47,395 nucleotides of DNA from Myxococcales bacterium (lineage in GTDB: Bacteria; Myxococcota; Myxococcia; Myxococcales; JAKAPL01). Below, piece after piece: positions 1 through 8,431 of the stretch. Position numbers and translations under genes: made by a program. The notes beneath the pieces were generated by a model. The model did not search any database. It saw nothing but the letters and a program-made list of their open reading frames with translations, and was not told the origin of the DNA. The stretch lies in NCBI GenBank assembly GCA_021783235.1, contig JAJXUD010000033.1, forward strand, positions 1 to 47,395. The letters run 5' to 3'. Every line of letters starts with the position of its first letter. Position 1 is the first letter of the stretch.

Positions 1-451
1 GGTCGAGCGTCACCCGCGGGCGGAAGTGGCCGCAATCCTTGCCGCAACGCGTCTCTTCCTCGCCCGAGTGGGCGAACTCGGCGTCGACGTGCAGCGCTTC
101 GGGCCCGACGGCCGCGTGGAGGCCGCGAGCGTCGCGAGTGACCTCGAACTCCAGCGCCCCTCCCTCGCGCTTCACCCCCACCGGCACGCCGTTGTCCCTC
201 ATCGGCTGCTCGTCGAGCCGCCTCGGCGCGAGCGCGTGGCCCCCGTGCTGCCCCTGGTCCGCCCGCGCCAAGGGGATCGGCTCGACGAGCCGCTCGACCA
301 GCGGGAACGCCGCGGCCCCCGCGAGCCGCGCCTCCCGGCAGCGCTCCCAGCCCGACCGGTGCGCCTCGAAGCCCGCCTGCTCGTCAGGCGCGAGCCCTGG
401 ACGCGCCCCTCGTGGCTTCTCGGCGACCGAAAATGGGTCGGCACCTCGCAT
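1..451 (-). CDS. Partial hypothetical protein, 3' end beyond the window edge
   Basis: An open frame on the minus strand starts with ATG at 451 and runs off the left edge without a stop, giving about 150 residues. It begins MRGADPFSVAEKPRG and the visible C-terminal part contains a CGKDC motif. The composition (many Glu, Asp and Leu, GC-rich third positions) looks coding, while the other frames here give Arg/Pro/Ser-rich translations typical of shadow frames. I do not recognise the family. It is divergent from the tRNA gene, and the tRNA promoter lies just upstream of its start. No strong ribosome-binding site is seen, so the true start may differ. Confidence 0.5.
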   Translation of the reverse strand, partial: MRGADPFSVAEKPRGARPGLAPDEQAGFEAHRSGWERCREARLAGAAAFPLVERLVEPIPLARADQGQHGGHALAPRRLDEQPMRDNGVPVGVKREGGALEFEVTRDARGLHAAVGPEALHVDAEFAHSGEEETRCGKDCGHFRPRVTLD

Positions 452-459
452 CGAGTCGG

Positions 460-488
460 TTGACCGTCTCGGCGTGGCGGGGTTATGA
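460..488 (+). promoter_or_regulatory. Sigma-70-type promoter of the tRNA gene
   Basis: A -35 box TTGACC (460-465) and a -10 box TTATGA (483-488) are separated by 17 bases. The expected start is near 495, about 9 bases before the mature tRNA 5' end. Confidence 0.6.
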
Positions 489-503
489 CACGCCCGCGTT
501 CCC

Positions 504-577
504 CGGGGAGTGGCTCAGCCTGGTAGAGCACTTGGTTCGGGACCAAGGGGTCGCAGGTTCAAATCCTGTCTCCCCGA
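504..577 (+). tRNA. tRNA-Pro (CGG anticodon)
   Basis: A full cloverleaf can be drawn. The acceptor stem CGGGGAG/CTCCCCG has the C1-G72 pair typical of proline tRNAs. The D arm is GCTC/GAGC. The anticodon stem CTTGG/CCAAG holds the loop TTCGGGA, giving anticodon CGG. The T arm is GCAGG/CCTGT with loop TTCAAAT. The discriminator is A577, and the next bases are CCG, so the 3' CCA is not encoded and must be added after transcription. Confidence 0.95.
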
Positions 578-581
578 CCGG

Positions 582-633
582 CGAAGGCCGCGGCTTCCTC
601 GAGGTTCTCAGAGGAGGTCGCGGCCTTCGTTTT
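582..633 (+). terminator. Intrinsic terminator downstream of tRNA-Pro
   Basis: CGAAGGCCGCG (582-592) pairs with CGCGGCCTTCG (619-629). The stem continues inward through 593-600 with 611-618, including two G-U pairs, and closes on a 10-base loop. TTTT follows at 630-633. The same DNA encodes the last residues and stop of the convergent 55-residue gene, which ends at 608. Confidence 0.8.
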
Positions 634-775
634 GGGCGAGGGGGCATTCCGCGGGGATGGGCTTGGCCCAGAGCTGCATCTTGCAGCGCGGGCAGCGGCC
701 GCACTCCTCTCCGGGCGGCAAGGGGCAGTGGGTGACCTGGTCGGGGTTTCCCACGCACGCAAAGAAGACGGACAT
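608..775 (-). CDS. 55-residue Cys-rich small protein (putative zinc ribbon)
   Basis: ATG at 775 is preceded by AAGGG with 6-base spacing, and the frame closes with TGA at 608. The 55-residue product begins MSVFFACVGNPDQVTHCPL. It has cysteines at 7, 17, 25, 28, 31 and 44, including a CxxCxxC run (25-31) that suggests metal binding. It follows the SEC-C gene on the same strand with a 54-base gap, and that protein also ends in a Cys-rich metal motif. Its 3' end lies inside the stem of the tRNA terminator, so one DNA segment is both coding sequence and hairpin. I do not recognise the family. A chance frame cannot be excluded, but the ribosome-binding site and the cysteine spacing argue for a real gene. 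Confidence 0.55.
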   Translation of the reverse strand: MSVFFACVGNPDQVTHCPLPPGEECGRCPRCKMQLWAKPIPAECPLAQNEGRDLL

Positions 776-829
776 GGTCGCCCTTCATACGCCTGGGTCT
801 AAACCTGAGGGGGCCGTTCGTCAGCCACC

Positions 830-1870
<1,041 letters not shown>

Positions 1871-2020
1871 GGCCGCTACCTACTCCGGCGCCTCGCGAGG
1901 CGCAACGACGCGCGCTCAGGTTGGCTCTTTGGACTGCAGACGCCGATGGCAGGCTCCTCATCATCGCGCCCAGGGCCTGCGCCCACATCGCTGTCTCTCC
2001 TAACGGACCCGCCTTTGGGA

Positions 2021-2084
2021 GCCCCGACCGTCGCGGTCGGACGCCCGACGGGCCCGGTCGGAGCCTCGACCGTCGCGGTCGGGC
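2021..2084. repeat. Three tandem 20-22-bp palindromic repeats in a 309-bp gap
   Basis: Three adjacent units of the type GCCCCGACCGTCGCGGTCGG start at 2021, 2043 and 2063. Each contains the inverted repeat CGACCG...CGGTCG or a degenerate form (CGACGGGCCCGGTCG). Each unit could fold as a short hairpin. The surrounding gap, 1871-2179, between two minus-strand genes holds no convincing gene. The periodicity is close to 21 bases, so any frame through it reads as a heptapeptide repeat. Confidence 0.6.
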
Positions 2085-2179
2085 ACGCCCTTCGACGGGA
2101 GCCCCCGATCACGGCCCCGGTGACGCTGCAATGAGCCCGTTCCTCTGGGCGCTGCCCTCCCCTCCGTCTCCGAAGCGGC

Positions 2180-2839
2180 CTACCGGATGCTCTCGAGCAG
2201 GGCGGCGTAGGCCGAGTAGAAGCCGGCCAGCGTGGCCGCGAAGCCGATCAGGGCCGGGACGTAGGAGACGCTGATCCAGAGCCTCCGCCGGGCCGTCCCG
2301 CGGAAGGCCTGGATGAGGCAGGCGGCGGTGAGGGCGCCGAGGAGCGGCGAGAACCAGCCGCCGGCGACCAGCCGGGTGAGGGCGGTGGGTTGTCCGCCGA
2401 GGGTGTGGAGGGTGGTCAGGCTGTTGCCGTCGGCCAGCGGGAAGAAGAGCAGACCGACCGCGTTCAGCGCCGACCCGATGGCGGCGACCCAGCCCCAGGT
2501 CGTCAGCCGCTGCCCGTCGGGCGCGGCCGGGCCCGGCGGGTAGAGCCCCGGGAGCCGCTCGCCGAGAAACCGTTCGAGGTTTCGCCGGGCGCCCTCTGAA
2601 TCCGCCGGCCCGGCGCCCCGCGGCGCCGGTGGTTGCCAGAGCTCCTCGGGCCGCACGCGCAGCCGGAAATAGGCGTCCGGGTGCTCGCGCGCCACGAGCG
2701 TCGCCTCGCGGCGGCCGTACGCCGGGTCGTCCGGGTGAAGCTCCGAGACCGGCTGTTCTCGCCCGTCGCGAAGGACGACGAGGTCGCCGCCGGTCAACGG
2801 CTGCTCCGAGACGGTCGCCACCACGAAGGTTTTTCCCAT
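2180..2839 (-). CDS. Hypothetical membrane protein with soluble N-terminal domain
   Basis: The 219-residue product starts at ATG 2839 (MGKTFVVATVSEQ), with GAGG six bases upstream. An upstream in-frame GTG at 2845 is less likely. Residues 1-105 form a soluble, charged domain. Three hydrophobic segments follow, around residues 115-135, 150-175 and 185-212, so the protein is probably anchored in the inner membrane by its C-terminal half. There is no signal peptide. I do not recognise the family. It is divergent from the PilZ gene, with about 150 bases between their starts. Confidence 0.7.
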   Translation of the reverse strand: MGKTFVVATVSEQPLTGGDLVVLRDGREQPVSELHPDDPAYGRREATLVAREHPDAYFRLRVRPEELWQPPAPRGAGPADSEGARRNLERFLGERLPGLYPPGPAAPDGQRLTTWGWVAAIGSALNAVGLLFFPLADGNSLTTLHTLGGQPTALTRLVAGGWFSPLLGALTAACLIQAFRGTARRRLWISVSYVPALIGFAATLAGFYSAYAALLESIR

Positions 2840-2991
2840 GTTCACCTCGAAGGGAGATAGCCGAAGCGGCCCGCCGTCGCCACTCGGGTCGGGTGGAATC
2901 GCCCCGGGGGAGGCTCGGCCCGGGACCCCACAGGCTCGGCGCCTTCGTTTCTGCGCCCCGAATGCGGCCGGCTCCGTTACAATCGGAGCCC

Positions 2992-3486
2992 ATGAACCTA
3001 GACGTCTGGCTGGCGAGCTTTCGCAAGGCGCACGATCGCGCCCGCACCGGCGGCCTGTCGGCCGAGGAGCGGAGCGAGTACGAGAAGGCGCGCAACGAGT
3101 TGGCCCGGATGGTCGTCTCGGCGCAGCGGCTCACGCTCAAGCCGGGGGAGACGCCCCGCCAGGCGCTCCGCGTCGCCAAGGCGCTCCAGGTCGACCTGGA
3201 TCTGGAGGCGGGGACCCAGCGGGCGATGATCCAGGATCTCTCGTCCGGTGGCTTCTCGACCTTGCTCGCGCGGGGGCAGGCCGCCGGAAGCGTCGTCGCC
3301 TTCTCGATTCGGCTGCCCGGCGGGGCGGGAAGCCTCGCCGGTCGCTGCCGCGTCGCCGAGAGTCAGGCACGCAAGCAGGGCAACTACCGGGTCGCCTTCT
3401 CGTTCCAGGGGCTCTCGCCGGAGGACGCGGAGCGGCTCGAGCTCGTCCTCTTCGACGCGGTGCTCGAGCAGCTCAAGGCCCTCTGA
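2992..3486 (+). CDS. PilZ domain protein with a degenerate c-di-GMP site
   Basis: The 164-residue protein starts at ATG 2992, with GGAG 4 bases upstream. A helical N-terminus of about 55 residues is followed by a PilZ-like domain (about 62-155). The second canonical motif, D/NxSxxG, is present as DLSSGGFS. The first, RxxxR, is not intact: the region reads RVAKA. PilZ domains bind c-di-GMP in motility, adhesion and exopolysaccharide control, but proteins lacking RxxxR often do not bind it and act through protein contacts. The downstream lipoprotein gene starts 8 bases after the stop. Confidence 0.75.
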   Translation: MNLDVWLASFRKAHDRARTGGLSAEERSEYEKARNELARMVVSAQRLTLKPGETPRQALRVAKALQVDLDLEAGTQRAMIQDLSSGGFSTLLARGQAAGSVVAFSIRLPGGAGSLAGRCRVAESQARKQGNYRVAFSFQGLSPEDAERLELVLFDAVLEQLKAL

Positions 3487-3494
3487 GCCCACCG

Positions 3495-4085
3495 ATGAGG
3501 CTCGCCCCGGTCGCCTGCGCCCTCGCCTTCGTCGGGCTCGCTTGCCAGCGGCCGGGCGCCGCCGCGATCGACGGGGGGAGTGACGGCTGCTCGGTGGATT
3601 GCTGCCAGCGCCTCGCCGATTGCGACGGCGGGGTCGGCGCGGCGATCTGCGACGGCTGGAGCTGCGATGGGGCGGGCGGCCCTTCGGCCCCGGCGCTCGT
3701 GCGCGCGGTCCTACCGCTCGCGTTCGCGAGCAGCCCCTCGGCGCTGCTCACCGTGAGCGTCCTCGCGGACGTCCGGCCGGACGGCGGTCCGCTGGACTGC
3801 GCGGCGATCGCGAACGGCGTCGACGCCGGCTCGCTCTCGCCGGCCGACGACCGCGCGGTCAACCCGCTCCTGGCGCCCTACGCGGTGCCGGCCCACCTGT
3901 CGTCCGGGAAGCAGCTCCTCGAGTTCGGGCTCGATCGGCTCCCGAGCGGCCCCGACCGTCTCGTCGTGCTCGCGGGGAGCGTCGGCGGCGCGGACGCCGG
4001 CCCCTTGGCGGCGTTCGGCTGCGTGGCCACCGATCTCCTCGCGGACGGCGGGACCGTCGTCGGCGCGCAGGTCGAGGCCTGGTGA
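3495..4085 (+). CDS. Cys-rich lipoprotein, function unknown
   Basis: The 196-residue protein starts at ATG 3495, just after the PilZ stop. Its signal peptide ends in the lipobox VGLAC, so residue 17 would be lipidated. The next 45 residues are rich in Cys and Gly-Asp (including GCSVDCC). The remaining 130 residues form an Ala/Leu/Asp-rich domain I cannot assign. The PilZ gene upstream and the aldehyde dehydrogenase (start 4101) downstream are close enough for one transcript. Export to the periplasm or outer membrane is inferred from the lipobox alone. Confidence 0.75.
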   Translation: MRLAPVACALAFVGLACQRPGAAAIDGGSDGCSVDCCQRLADCDGGVGAAICDGWSCDGAGGPSAPALVRAVLPLAFASSPSALLTVSVLADVRPDGGPLDCAAIANGVDAGSLSPADDRAVNPLLAPYAVPAHLSSGKQLLEFGLDRLPSGPDRLVVLAGSVGGADAGPLAAFGCVATDLLADGGTVVGAQVEAW

Positions 4086-4100
4086 TCGGTGGGGGCGGGC

Positions 4101-5522
4101 ATGGAGAGACGCGTCTTCTTGGGGGGGCGCTTCGAGGCCGGCGGCTCGGTGCAGGAGGTGAGATCGCCGTTCGACGGGAGCGTCGTCTCACGGGTCCACC
4201 AGGCGGACGTCCGGCAGGCCGATCGAGCGCTCGCGCTCGCGGTCGAGCGGCGGGGCGAGCTCGGGCGCCTGAGCGCGGGTCGCAGGCGCGCGCTCTGCCA
4301 GGCGATCTCGGATGGCCTCGCGACCCGGCTCGAGGAGATCGCGCGGATCATCGCGCTCGAGGCCGGCAAGCCGATCGGGGCCGCGCGTACCGAGGTGAAG
4401 CGGGCCGTCGGGACGTTTGCCTTCGCGGCGGGCGAGGTCGCCTCCTACGGCGGGGAGCTCGTGCCGGTGGACTTCGACGAGGCCGCGCGGGGCTACCGGG
4501 GTTTCAGCCGGCTGGTCCCGAACGGTCCCGTCGTCGGGATCTCCCCCTTCAACTTTCCGCTGAACCTCTCCGCCCACAAGGTCGCGCCCGCGCTCGCCAT
4601 CGGCGCTCCCATCGTGCTCAAGCCGCCGCCGCAGGCGCCGTCGGCGGCGATCGTGCTCGCCGAGATCGCGCTCGCGGCCGGGGCGCCGGAGGGCGCGCTC
4701 TCGGTCTTGCCCTGTGAAAACGCGGTCGCCGAGCGGCTCGCGACCGATCCCCGCGTGCGGCTGCTCTCGTTCACCGGCAGCGCCCGGGTCGGCTGGAGCC
4801 TGCGCGGCAAGGTCGATCGGACGCGCGTCCTGCTGGAGCTCGGGGGCAACGCCGCGGTGGCGATCGCCGAGGATGCCGATCTCGACTGGGCGCTCGACCG
4901 GACGGCCCTGGCCGCCTTCGCCTACGCCGGGCAGGTCTGCATCTCGGCGCAGCGCGTCTACGCGCACCGATCGATCTTCGCGCAGGTCGTCCGCGGCCTG
5001 GTCGAGCGCGCCAGCCGTTGGCCGGCCGGGGATCCCCTGGACGAGGCCACCGTGGTCGGCCCGCTGATCGACGAGCGCTCGGCCGACCGGCTCCTCTCAT
5101 GGGTGGACGAGGCGCGGCGCCTCGGCGCGACCGTTGCCTGCGGCGGCGCTCGCCGCGGGGGGACCCTCGTGGATCCCATCGTCGTGACCGGCGCGCCCCC
5201 GAGCGCGAAGCTCGTCTGCGAGGAGGCGTTCGGTCCGGTGGTCGTCGTCGAGCCCTACGATGACTTCGACCAGGCGCTCGCGGCGATGAACGAGGGCGAG
5301 TACGGCCTGCAGGCGGCCCTCTTCACGCGCGATCTCGGCCGTGTTGGCCGGGCGATCGAGCGGCTCGAGGTGGGGGGGCTCGTCGTCAACGACGCCCCGA
5401 CCTTCCGATCGGACAACATGCCCTACGGCGGCCGAAAGGGCTCCGGCCTCGGGCGAGAGGGGCTTCGCTACGCCATGGAGGAGCTCTCGGAGCGGCAGAT
5501 GGTGGTCATCGGCAGCCGCTAG
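4101..5522 (+). CDS. NAD(P)-dependent aldehyde dehydrogenase
   Basis: The 473-residue protein covers the whole aldehyde dehydrogenase fold. The catalytic nucleophile is Cys280 in GQVCISAQRV and the general base is Glu246 in LLELGGNA. The substrate-side asparagine lies in ISPFNFPLN and the cofactor region in LSFTGSARVGWSL. The family oxidises aldehydes to carboxylates. The sequence resembles the branch containing lactaldehyde and non-phosphorylating glyceraldehyde-3-phosphate dehydrogenases, but the substrate cannot be fixed from sequence. ATG 4101 gives the usual N-terminus (MERRVFLGG); an in-frame GTG at 4089 is possible. It converges with the MshEN gene, with only 9 bases between the stops. 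Confidence 0.93.
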   Translation: MERRVFLGGRFEAGGSVQEVRSPFDGSVVSRVHQADVRQADRALALAVERRGELGRLSAGRRRALCQAISDGLATRLEEIARIIALEAGKPIGAARTEVKRAVGTFAFAAGEVASYGGELVPVDFDEAARGYRGFSRLVPNGPVVGISPFNFPLNLSAHKVAPALAIGAPIVLKPPPQAPSAAIVLAEIALAAGAPEGALSVLPCENAVAERLATDPRVRLLSFTGSARVGWSLRGKVDRTRVLLELGGNAAVAIAEDADLDWALDRTALAAFAYAGQVCISAQRVYAHRSIFAQVVRGLVERASRWPAGDPLDEATVVGPLIDERSADRLLSWVDEARRLGATVACGGARRGGTLVDPIVVTGAPPSAKLVCEEAFGPVVVVEPYDDFDQALAAMNEGEYGLQAALFTRDLGRVGRAIERLEVGGLVVNDAPTFRSDNMPYGGRKGSGLGREGLRYAMEELSERQMVVIGSR

Positions 5523-5531
5523 GCGAGCGCT

Positions 5532-6359
5532 TCAGTCCTCCTCGTCGAACTCGGCGAGGAACTCCTCCTTGGTGAGGAGCCCCTTGCGGGCCATCAGCCG
5601 GAGCAGCGCCCAGAAGCGGCGCTCGAGTTCGTCCATCCGCTCGGTCCTCGGGTCCTCCGCCCCGAAGAGAAACTCGAGGTCCTTCGCCATGCGGTCGTCC
5701 CGCGGCCGAGGCCGCTTGCGCTTCTCGCGCAGCCGCACCAGCTCGGCGAGCTCGGTCCGGCTCGTCACCTCCTCGGTGAGCGGGACCGGCTCCGCCTCGG
5801 GCAAGGGAGGGGGCCTGCGCGGCGCGTTGCCGGACTTGGTGTCGACGATCTCCTCGCCCCCGCCCGGCCGGACCAGGGTCATCCGGCCCGAGTCCGAGGA
5901 GGCGGCCGGATCCACTCCGCGGTGGTGGAAGTGGCGGGCGATGGCCCGGGCGATCTCGCTGCGGGGGGCGAGGAGCGGCTGGACCTTGCAGCCCGTCGTG
6001 AACTCGATCTGCTCGATGGCGGGCAAGTCGAGCGGATCGGCCATGGCGATCGTCAGGAGGCGGCGGCCGCTGCGCGTCTCCTCGAGCGCGACGGGGAAGA
6101 GGTCGTGCCGCTCGCAGAACGGCGCCCGCAGCAGCCGCAGCGCCGACCAGTCGCGCAGATCGACGGCGTCGACGACGCGAAGCCCCAGGGCTTCGCCCAG
6201 CGCGTGGCTGAGCACGCTCTCCGTGACGAAGCCCTTCGAGACGAGCACCGCGCCGATCCGTCCGCCGTTCTGCCGCTGGTACTGGAGCGCGGCGGAGAGC
6301 TGCTCGGGCTGGATGACGCGGCGCTCGAGGAGTATTTCGCCGATCCGCTTGCGCGCCAT
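5532..6359 (-). CDS. Stand-alone MshEN (GspE N-terminal) domain protein
   Basis: The 275-residue product begins with an MshEN/GSPII_E_N domain (about residues 1-150). It shows two repeats of the type RIGEILLERRVIQPEQLSAA and RIGAVLVSKGFVTESVLSHA. In MshE, such repeats of about 24 residues bind c-di-GMP. In the first repeat the usual Gly is Arg (LLERRVI), which may weaken binding. No ATPase domain follows. Instead there is a Pro-rich linker (about 170-195) and a basic then acidic helical tail ending EEFLAEFDEED. Myxobacteria carry several such ATPase-free MshEN proteins. A c-di-GMP response role is inferred. Confidence 0.8.
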   Translation of the reverse strand: MARKRIGEILLERRVIQPEQLSAALQYQRQNGGRIGAVLVSKGFVTESVLSHALGEALGLRVVDAVDLRDWSALRLLRAPFCERHDLFPVALEETRSGRRLLTIAMADPLDLPAIEQIEFTTGCKVQPLLAPRSEIARAIARHFHHRGVDPAASSDSGRMTLVRPGGGEEIVDTKSGNAPRRPPPLPEAEPVPLTEEVTSRTELAELVRLREKRKRPRPRDDRMAKDLEFLFGAEDPRTERMDELERRFWALLRLMARKGLLTKEEFLAEFDEED

Positions 6360-6424
6360 GCCGCCAGTCTAAGGGGCTGGCCGGCGCGCCCGCAAATTTC
6401 GCGCCCGACTGGCTGGCCGCTCGC

Positions 6425-6667
6425 CTACGGCTCGGGCGTCTTCGAGTCGTTCGGGCGCTCGGAGGGCTCGCGGACGTGGAGCTTGCCGTTCACCGGCAGG
6501 GCGTCGAGCTGGATGTTGATCGACTGATCGCGGTTGACCCAGGCGCTGCCGATCCGCTGCCAGAAGCTCTTGTCGGTGCCGGGCTTGTCGATGATGGTGT
6601 AGACGACGAGGCGCTTGGTGGGCGCCCGCGCCTGGGGGTTGAGCAGCAGGGGATCGCGCATGGCCAT
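6425..6667 (-). CDS. 80-residue conserved hypothetical protein
   Basis: The small acidic/basic mixed protein starts at ATG 6667, with GGAG 7 bases upstream. The core reads VVYTIIDKPGTDKSFWQRIG and continues SAWVNRDQSINIQLDALP, a compact beta-rich segment. I associate this with a small protein family in Myxococcota of unknown function. The last 15 residues are charged and Pro-rich. It lies between the MshEN gene and the DUF3467 gene on the same strand. There are no membrane segments or cysteines. Confidence 0.7.
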   Translation of the reverse strand: MAMRDPLLLNPQARAPTKRLVVYTIIDKPGTDKSFWQRIGSAWVNRDQSINIQLDALPVNGKLHVREPSERPNDSKTPEP

Positions 6668-6784
6668 GGCTTGTCTCCGAGTCGCCGGTCGTCCGGCGTG
6701 ATCGGAGGCACCGCAAGATGGGTGCCACGTCCAAGTGGCCGAAAAGTGGCCTTCGGGGCCGGGCGCACCCGGTCCGAAAACGCG

Positions 6785-7090
6785 CTACTGGGGGAGCGTT
6801 CCCGGCGGAAACGTCGGGACCTCGATGGTGCCGAAGCGCTGCTCGAAGCGGCGCACCTGCTCCTGCATGGCGAGGAGGAGCTGCTTCATGTGCTTCGGGC
6901 TCGTGATGATCCGAGCGCGCACCTTCGCCTTCGGCTGCTGCGGCTGGACGTAGATCATGTCGAGCGTGAACTCGGTCTCCGAGTGGTTGACGAGCGCCAT
7001 GTTCACGTAGCTGCCCTGGGCGATGTCGTCGTCGAGCTGGATCTGGAGCTGGAGCGGCTGCGGGGCGCTGGGCGGCGGCTGGACGGCCAT
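6785..7090 (-). CDS. DUF3467 family protein
   Basis: The 101-residue protein matches the DUF3467 pattern: QLDDDIAQGSYVNMALVNHS, then a beta strand TEFTLDMIYVQP, then a basic strand and an amphipathic C-terminal helix (SPKHMKQLLLAMQEQVRRFE). The family is small, soluble and functionally uncharacterised. ATG 7090 is preceded by AAGGA with good spacing. The dehydrogenase gene ends 20 bases upstream, so the two are probably co-transcribed from the promoter at 8263-8292. Confidence 0.85.
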   Translation of the reverse strand: MAVQPPPSAPQPLQLQIQLDDDIAQGSYVNMALVNHSETEFTLDMIYVQPQQPKAKVRARIITSPKHMKQLLLAMQEQVRRFEQRFGTIEVPTFPPGTLPQ

Positions 7091-7110
7091 GAAAGGTCCT
7101 TTCGGGGGCT

Positions 7111-8187
7111 CTAGGCGACGGCGGCGTTCGAAACGCCGCGGAGGCGGTCCTCGGCGAGGCTGTCCGCGACGGTCGCGGGATCCCGCCCCTCCGCCTTCGC
7201 GCGGGCGAAGATCTCGAGGAGCGTGTCGTGGATGCGCGAGGTCTCGGCGCGGGCGCGGGCCTCGTCGTAGCCCCGCCACTCCAGGGCGACGTTGATGAGC
7301 CCGCCGGCGTTGATGGCGTAGTCCGGCGCGTAGAGGATCCCGCGGTCGGCGAGCAGGGCGCCGTGGCGGAGCTCGGCGAGCTGGTTGTTCGCGGCTCCGG
7401 CGACGGCGCGGCAACGGAGCTTCGGAATCGTCTCGTCGTTCAGGATGGCGCCGAGCGCGTTCGGCGAGAAGACGTCGCACTCGAGGGCGTGGATCTCCGC
7501 GGGGCTCGCGACGGCGCAGCCGAGCTCGACCCGTACCCGCTCGGCCTTCGCGGCGTCGGCGTCCGCGATCGTCAGCTTCGCGCCGGCGCCGTGGAGAAGC
7601 TTCGCGAGGGCGTGGCCGACGTGGCCGACGCCGAGGAGCGCGACCCGGAGCCCCGCGAGGTCGCCGCGGCCGAGCGCGAAGCGGGCGACCGCCTCGATGC
7701 CGCGCAGGACGCCGAAGGCCGTCACCGGCGACGGATCGCCGCTGCCGCCCTTCGCGGGCGGCTGGCCCACCACGAAGCGGGTGCCCCGGCGGACCTCCTC
7801 CATGTCGTCGGGCGAGCTGCCCGAGTCCTCGGTCGTGATGTACCGGCCGCCCAGCGTGTCCACCGCCCGGCCGAAGGCCTGGAACAGCCGCGCCCGGTCG
7901 AAGGGGCCCGACGGGAGCAGGATGACGGCCTTGCCGCCGCCGTGAGGGACCCCGGCGAGCGCGGCCTTGTAGGTCATCCCGCGGGCCAATCGGAGGGCGT
8001 CGACGACCGCCGCCTCCTCCGTGGGGTAGGTCGAGAGGGCGCGCGTCCCCCCGAGGGCCGGGCCGAGCCGCGTGCTGTGGATGGCGACCACGGCGCGCAG
8101 CCCGCTCTCGCGGTCCGAAAGGAAGTGGACCCCCTCGTAGCCCCCCACTCGGCGGCCCGGCTCCGACATCGCGGCGAACAGTTCCAT
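7111..8187 (-). CDS. Glu/Leu/Phe/Val dehydrogenase, probably leucine dehydrogenase
   Basis: The 358-residue protein starts at ATG 8187, preceded by GAGG at about 8 bases. It contains the dimerisation/substrate domain with the catalytic lysine region MTYKAALAGVPHGGGKAVI. A Rossmann domain follows with LLGVGHVGHALAKLLHGAGA. The length and the sequence around GGGKAVI fit NAD-dependent leucine dehydrogenase (branched-chain amino acid to 2-oxo acid plus ammonia) better than the longer glutamate dehydrogenases. Phenylalanine dehydrogenase remains possible. In myxobacteria such an enzyme would feed branched-chain starter units for iso-fatty acids; that link is inference. It is transcribed from a strong promoter 69 bases upstream of the start. 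Confidence 0.9.
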   Translation of the reverse strand: MELFAAMSEPGRRVGGYEGVHFLSDRESGLRAVVAIHSTRLGPALGGTRALSTYPTEEAAVVDALRLARGMTYKAALAGVPHGGGKAVILLPSGPFDRARLFQAFGRAVDTLGGRYITTEDSGSSPDDMEEVRRGTRFVVGQPPAKGGSGDPSPVTAFGVLRGIEAVARFALGRGDLAGLRVALLGVGHVGHALAKLLHGAGAKLTIADADAAKAERVRVELGCAVASPAEIHALECDVFSPNALGAILNDETIPKLRCRAVAGAANNQLAELRHGALLADRGILYAPDYAINAGGLINVALEWRGYDEARARAETSRIHDTLLEIFARAKAEGRDPATVADSLAEDRLRGVSNAAVA

Positions 8188-8262
8188 GGCGAAGACCTCG
8201 AAGGTGAAGTCGCGGGACGATCCGTGAGAGCCCGTCAGCGGCAGGGGCCCCGGAGGCGGCGG

Positions 8263-8292
8263 AATATAGGAACCGCCCGCGAGCGCTGTCAA
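8263..8292 (-). promoter_or_regulatory. Strong sigma-70 promoter for the amino-acid dehydrogenase operon
   Basis: On the minus strand, TTGACA (8292-8287) is followed after 18 bases by TATATT (8268-8263). The predicted transcript starts near 8256, leaving about 69 bases of leader before ATG 8187. The rest of the 244-base gap up to hslO shows nothing else clear. Confidence 0.75.
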
Positions 8293-8431
8293 ACGGGCGT
8301 CCGGCCCCCCGCTCGATCGGCCCCGGGGGAAACTGACCACCAAGGCGAGTGCGACAAAGGCCGAGCGCGAGAGAGAAAGGGGGCAGCAGCAGGTCGTCGA
8401 GGCGGAGGAAGCGTGGGGCGCTCGGCAAGGA

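Noticed and set aside
1876-2112. 78-codon minus-strand frame over the palindromic repeats
   Set aside because: The heptapeptide repeat is a by-product of the 21-base DNA period, and there is no ribosome-binding site or recognisable domain.
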